Origin: Ptychodera flava
Taxonomy: Eukaryota > Hemichordata > Enteropneusta > Ptychoderidae
Direction of reading: 5' to 3'
NCBI RefSeq assembly: GCF_041260155.1
Contig: NC_091942.1
Span: 15,942,001-16,006,000 of the forward strand
DNA length: 64,000 nt
Positions 62,763 to 64,000 of the stretch are shown here, piece after piece (position 1 is the stretch's first letter; every line of letters starts with the position of its first letter). The translations under genes and the position numbers were made by a program. The notes under the pieces were generated by a model, which worked only from the letters and a program-made list of their open reading frames with translations, searched no databases and was not told the origin of the DNA.

Positions 62763-64000
62763 GGTTGGAGTCAGAGAGAAATGAATTTCACAGTACATGC
62801 TTGACTTGCTTGGATATAAAGCTATATCACAACCATCAAGTCAACATAACTCTCGTTGTCAGACAGTTTTAATGGAATTACCTCGTAATCAGTGTGGAGT
62901 GGGTTGTAATCACAGTGTTACACATTGTAGCGCTGATGAAATGTTGCCCAGTATGACTTCATAAAAGACTCCACAAAATGAAATGGTGACATTAGTGTGA
63001 AATTAAGAAATTGACTTGAGATAATTCAATTGAAGCACTCTGAGTAAATAATGGAAACAAAATTACAAGCCTACACACAAGACTTGTCTACTTTCCACTA
63101 AATTTCAACATGCCATGCAATTTTAGCTTGTGCAGCTGCATACAGTGGGCTTGCCTTTAAGTAAAACTAATCTGTATACATGTATATTACCACCCCTGGG
63201 TTGATGTACCAGAGCTGAGCCGATGTTTACAATGCGTGATTCATAATTTTCAGTTGCCCCTAAGCAATATTCAAATTGTACAGAGTCCAATACTTTTCAA
63301 GAAGGTCCTTAGCATCAGCAGCAGCAAATTTTATCTTTACAGAACTCTATATATAACTGATAGTTCTTTCATCCGTTTATCATATCCATAACATTCTGAG
63401 GGTTGACATTTTTGTGTAAAGCTTCTCTTTTTTACGTGACAATATCTTTCAGGGAATTCTAACATAGTCGGTGGCATATTTTTTTAAGCTTGCGGGTACA
63501 ATACCAATATATGTGTAGAAATTCAGTATGCTACTGAACTGTACTTCTATTGCAAACATTGTACAGAAAATTGTTTCCGTGAATATTTCGTAGTTATCAT
63601 ACAAAAAACATTTTCAAAGCAATAAATATGCATGGTATTCTTAAATCCAAAGAGTAATATTTGTACTGTTGTTTCTCCTTTGATCTTATGAATGACATAT
63701 TTACTGTACTAGTTTTTTTGACATCGCATCTTTTGTTGCATATAAAAGTCATTTATACTTTACCAAGACGTCACGTGTCTCTGGTTTTAAGTCTTGTACA
63801 CTGTCATTGAAAAATTTGGCATTACCTCACTCAGTGTAAAACAAACTGTCATTTCTGCCGTTTTCATGTCCGTGATACTCTGAGTTCTGACATTTTCCTA
63901 CAGTGCTTTTTCACATCATGATATATTTAATGGAATTCTACTATGCAATTTCTATAAATTTCTAGATGAGCTGGCTTCTTTTTCAGAGCCTTACAAGAAC

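Overview
The window is nuclear DNA from a multicellular animal, probably a slowly evolving marine invertebrate, possibly a deuterostome such as a hemichordate, echinoderm or amphioxus relative. The genes are split into many short exons with clean GT-AG borders. The proteins align by eye with human ones, and the DNA between genes is AT-rich and full of small inverted-repeat elements. The phylum cannot be fixed from the sequence alone.

I could build seven host genes exon by exon, with reading phase matching at every junction. From left to right they are: IQCK (minus, runs off the left edge), KNOP1 (plus), CCDC137 (minus), OXLD1 (plus), an unnamed RING/TRAF-type zinc finger E3 ligase gene (plus), ALG1 (plus) and the first three coding exons of mitochondrial aconitase ACO2 (plus, runs off the right edge). 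IQCK/KNOP1 and CCDC137/OXLD1 are two head-to-head pairs with start codons 383 and 307 bp apart. The same neighbours sit together in the human genome, at 16p12.3 and 17q25.3. KNOP1 and CCDC137 converge on each other. The proteins have unrelated jobs: cilium-associated IQ protein, two nucleolar/chromatin lysine-rich proteins, a mitochondrial protein, an E3 ligase, an ER mannosyltransferase and a TCA-cycle enzyme. The clustering therefore looks like conserved ancestral linkage rather than a pathway.

The most striking non-host feature is a 5.56 kb piggyBac DNA transposon (51510-57067) inside the third ACO2 intron. It is clearly more GC-rich than its surroundings and flanked by a TTAC duplication instead of the usual TTAA. 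It sits inside a short dispersed repeat whose uninterrupted relatives occur twice more in this window, giving natural empty sites. Its transposase is nearly whole: one frame slip in the N-terminal part, and one TGA exactly where a zinc-binding cysteine is expected near the C terminus.

The rest of the non-coding DNA holds at least four dispersed repeat families (one with six copies of about 350 bp and TTAAGGTA ends), several foldback elements, a near-perfect 100 bp palindrome, a 41 bp hairpin minisatellite, and a pure TA run of about 147 bp. No tRNA, rRNA, CRISPR or viral copy was recognised.
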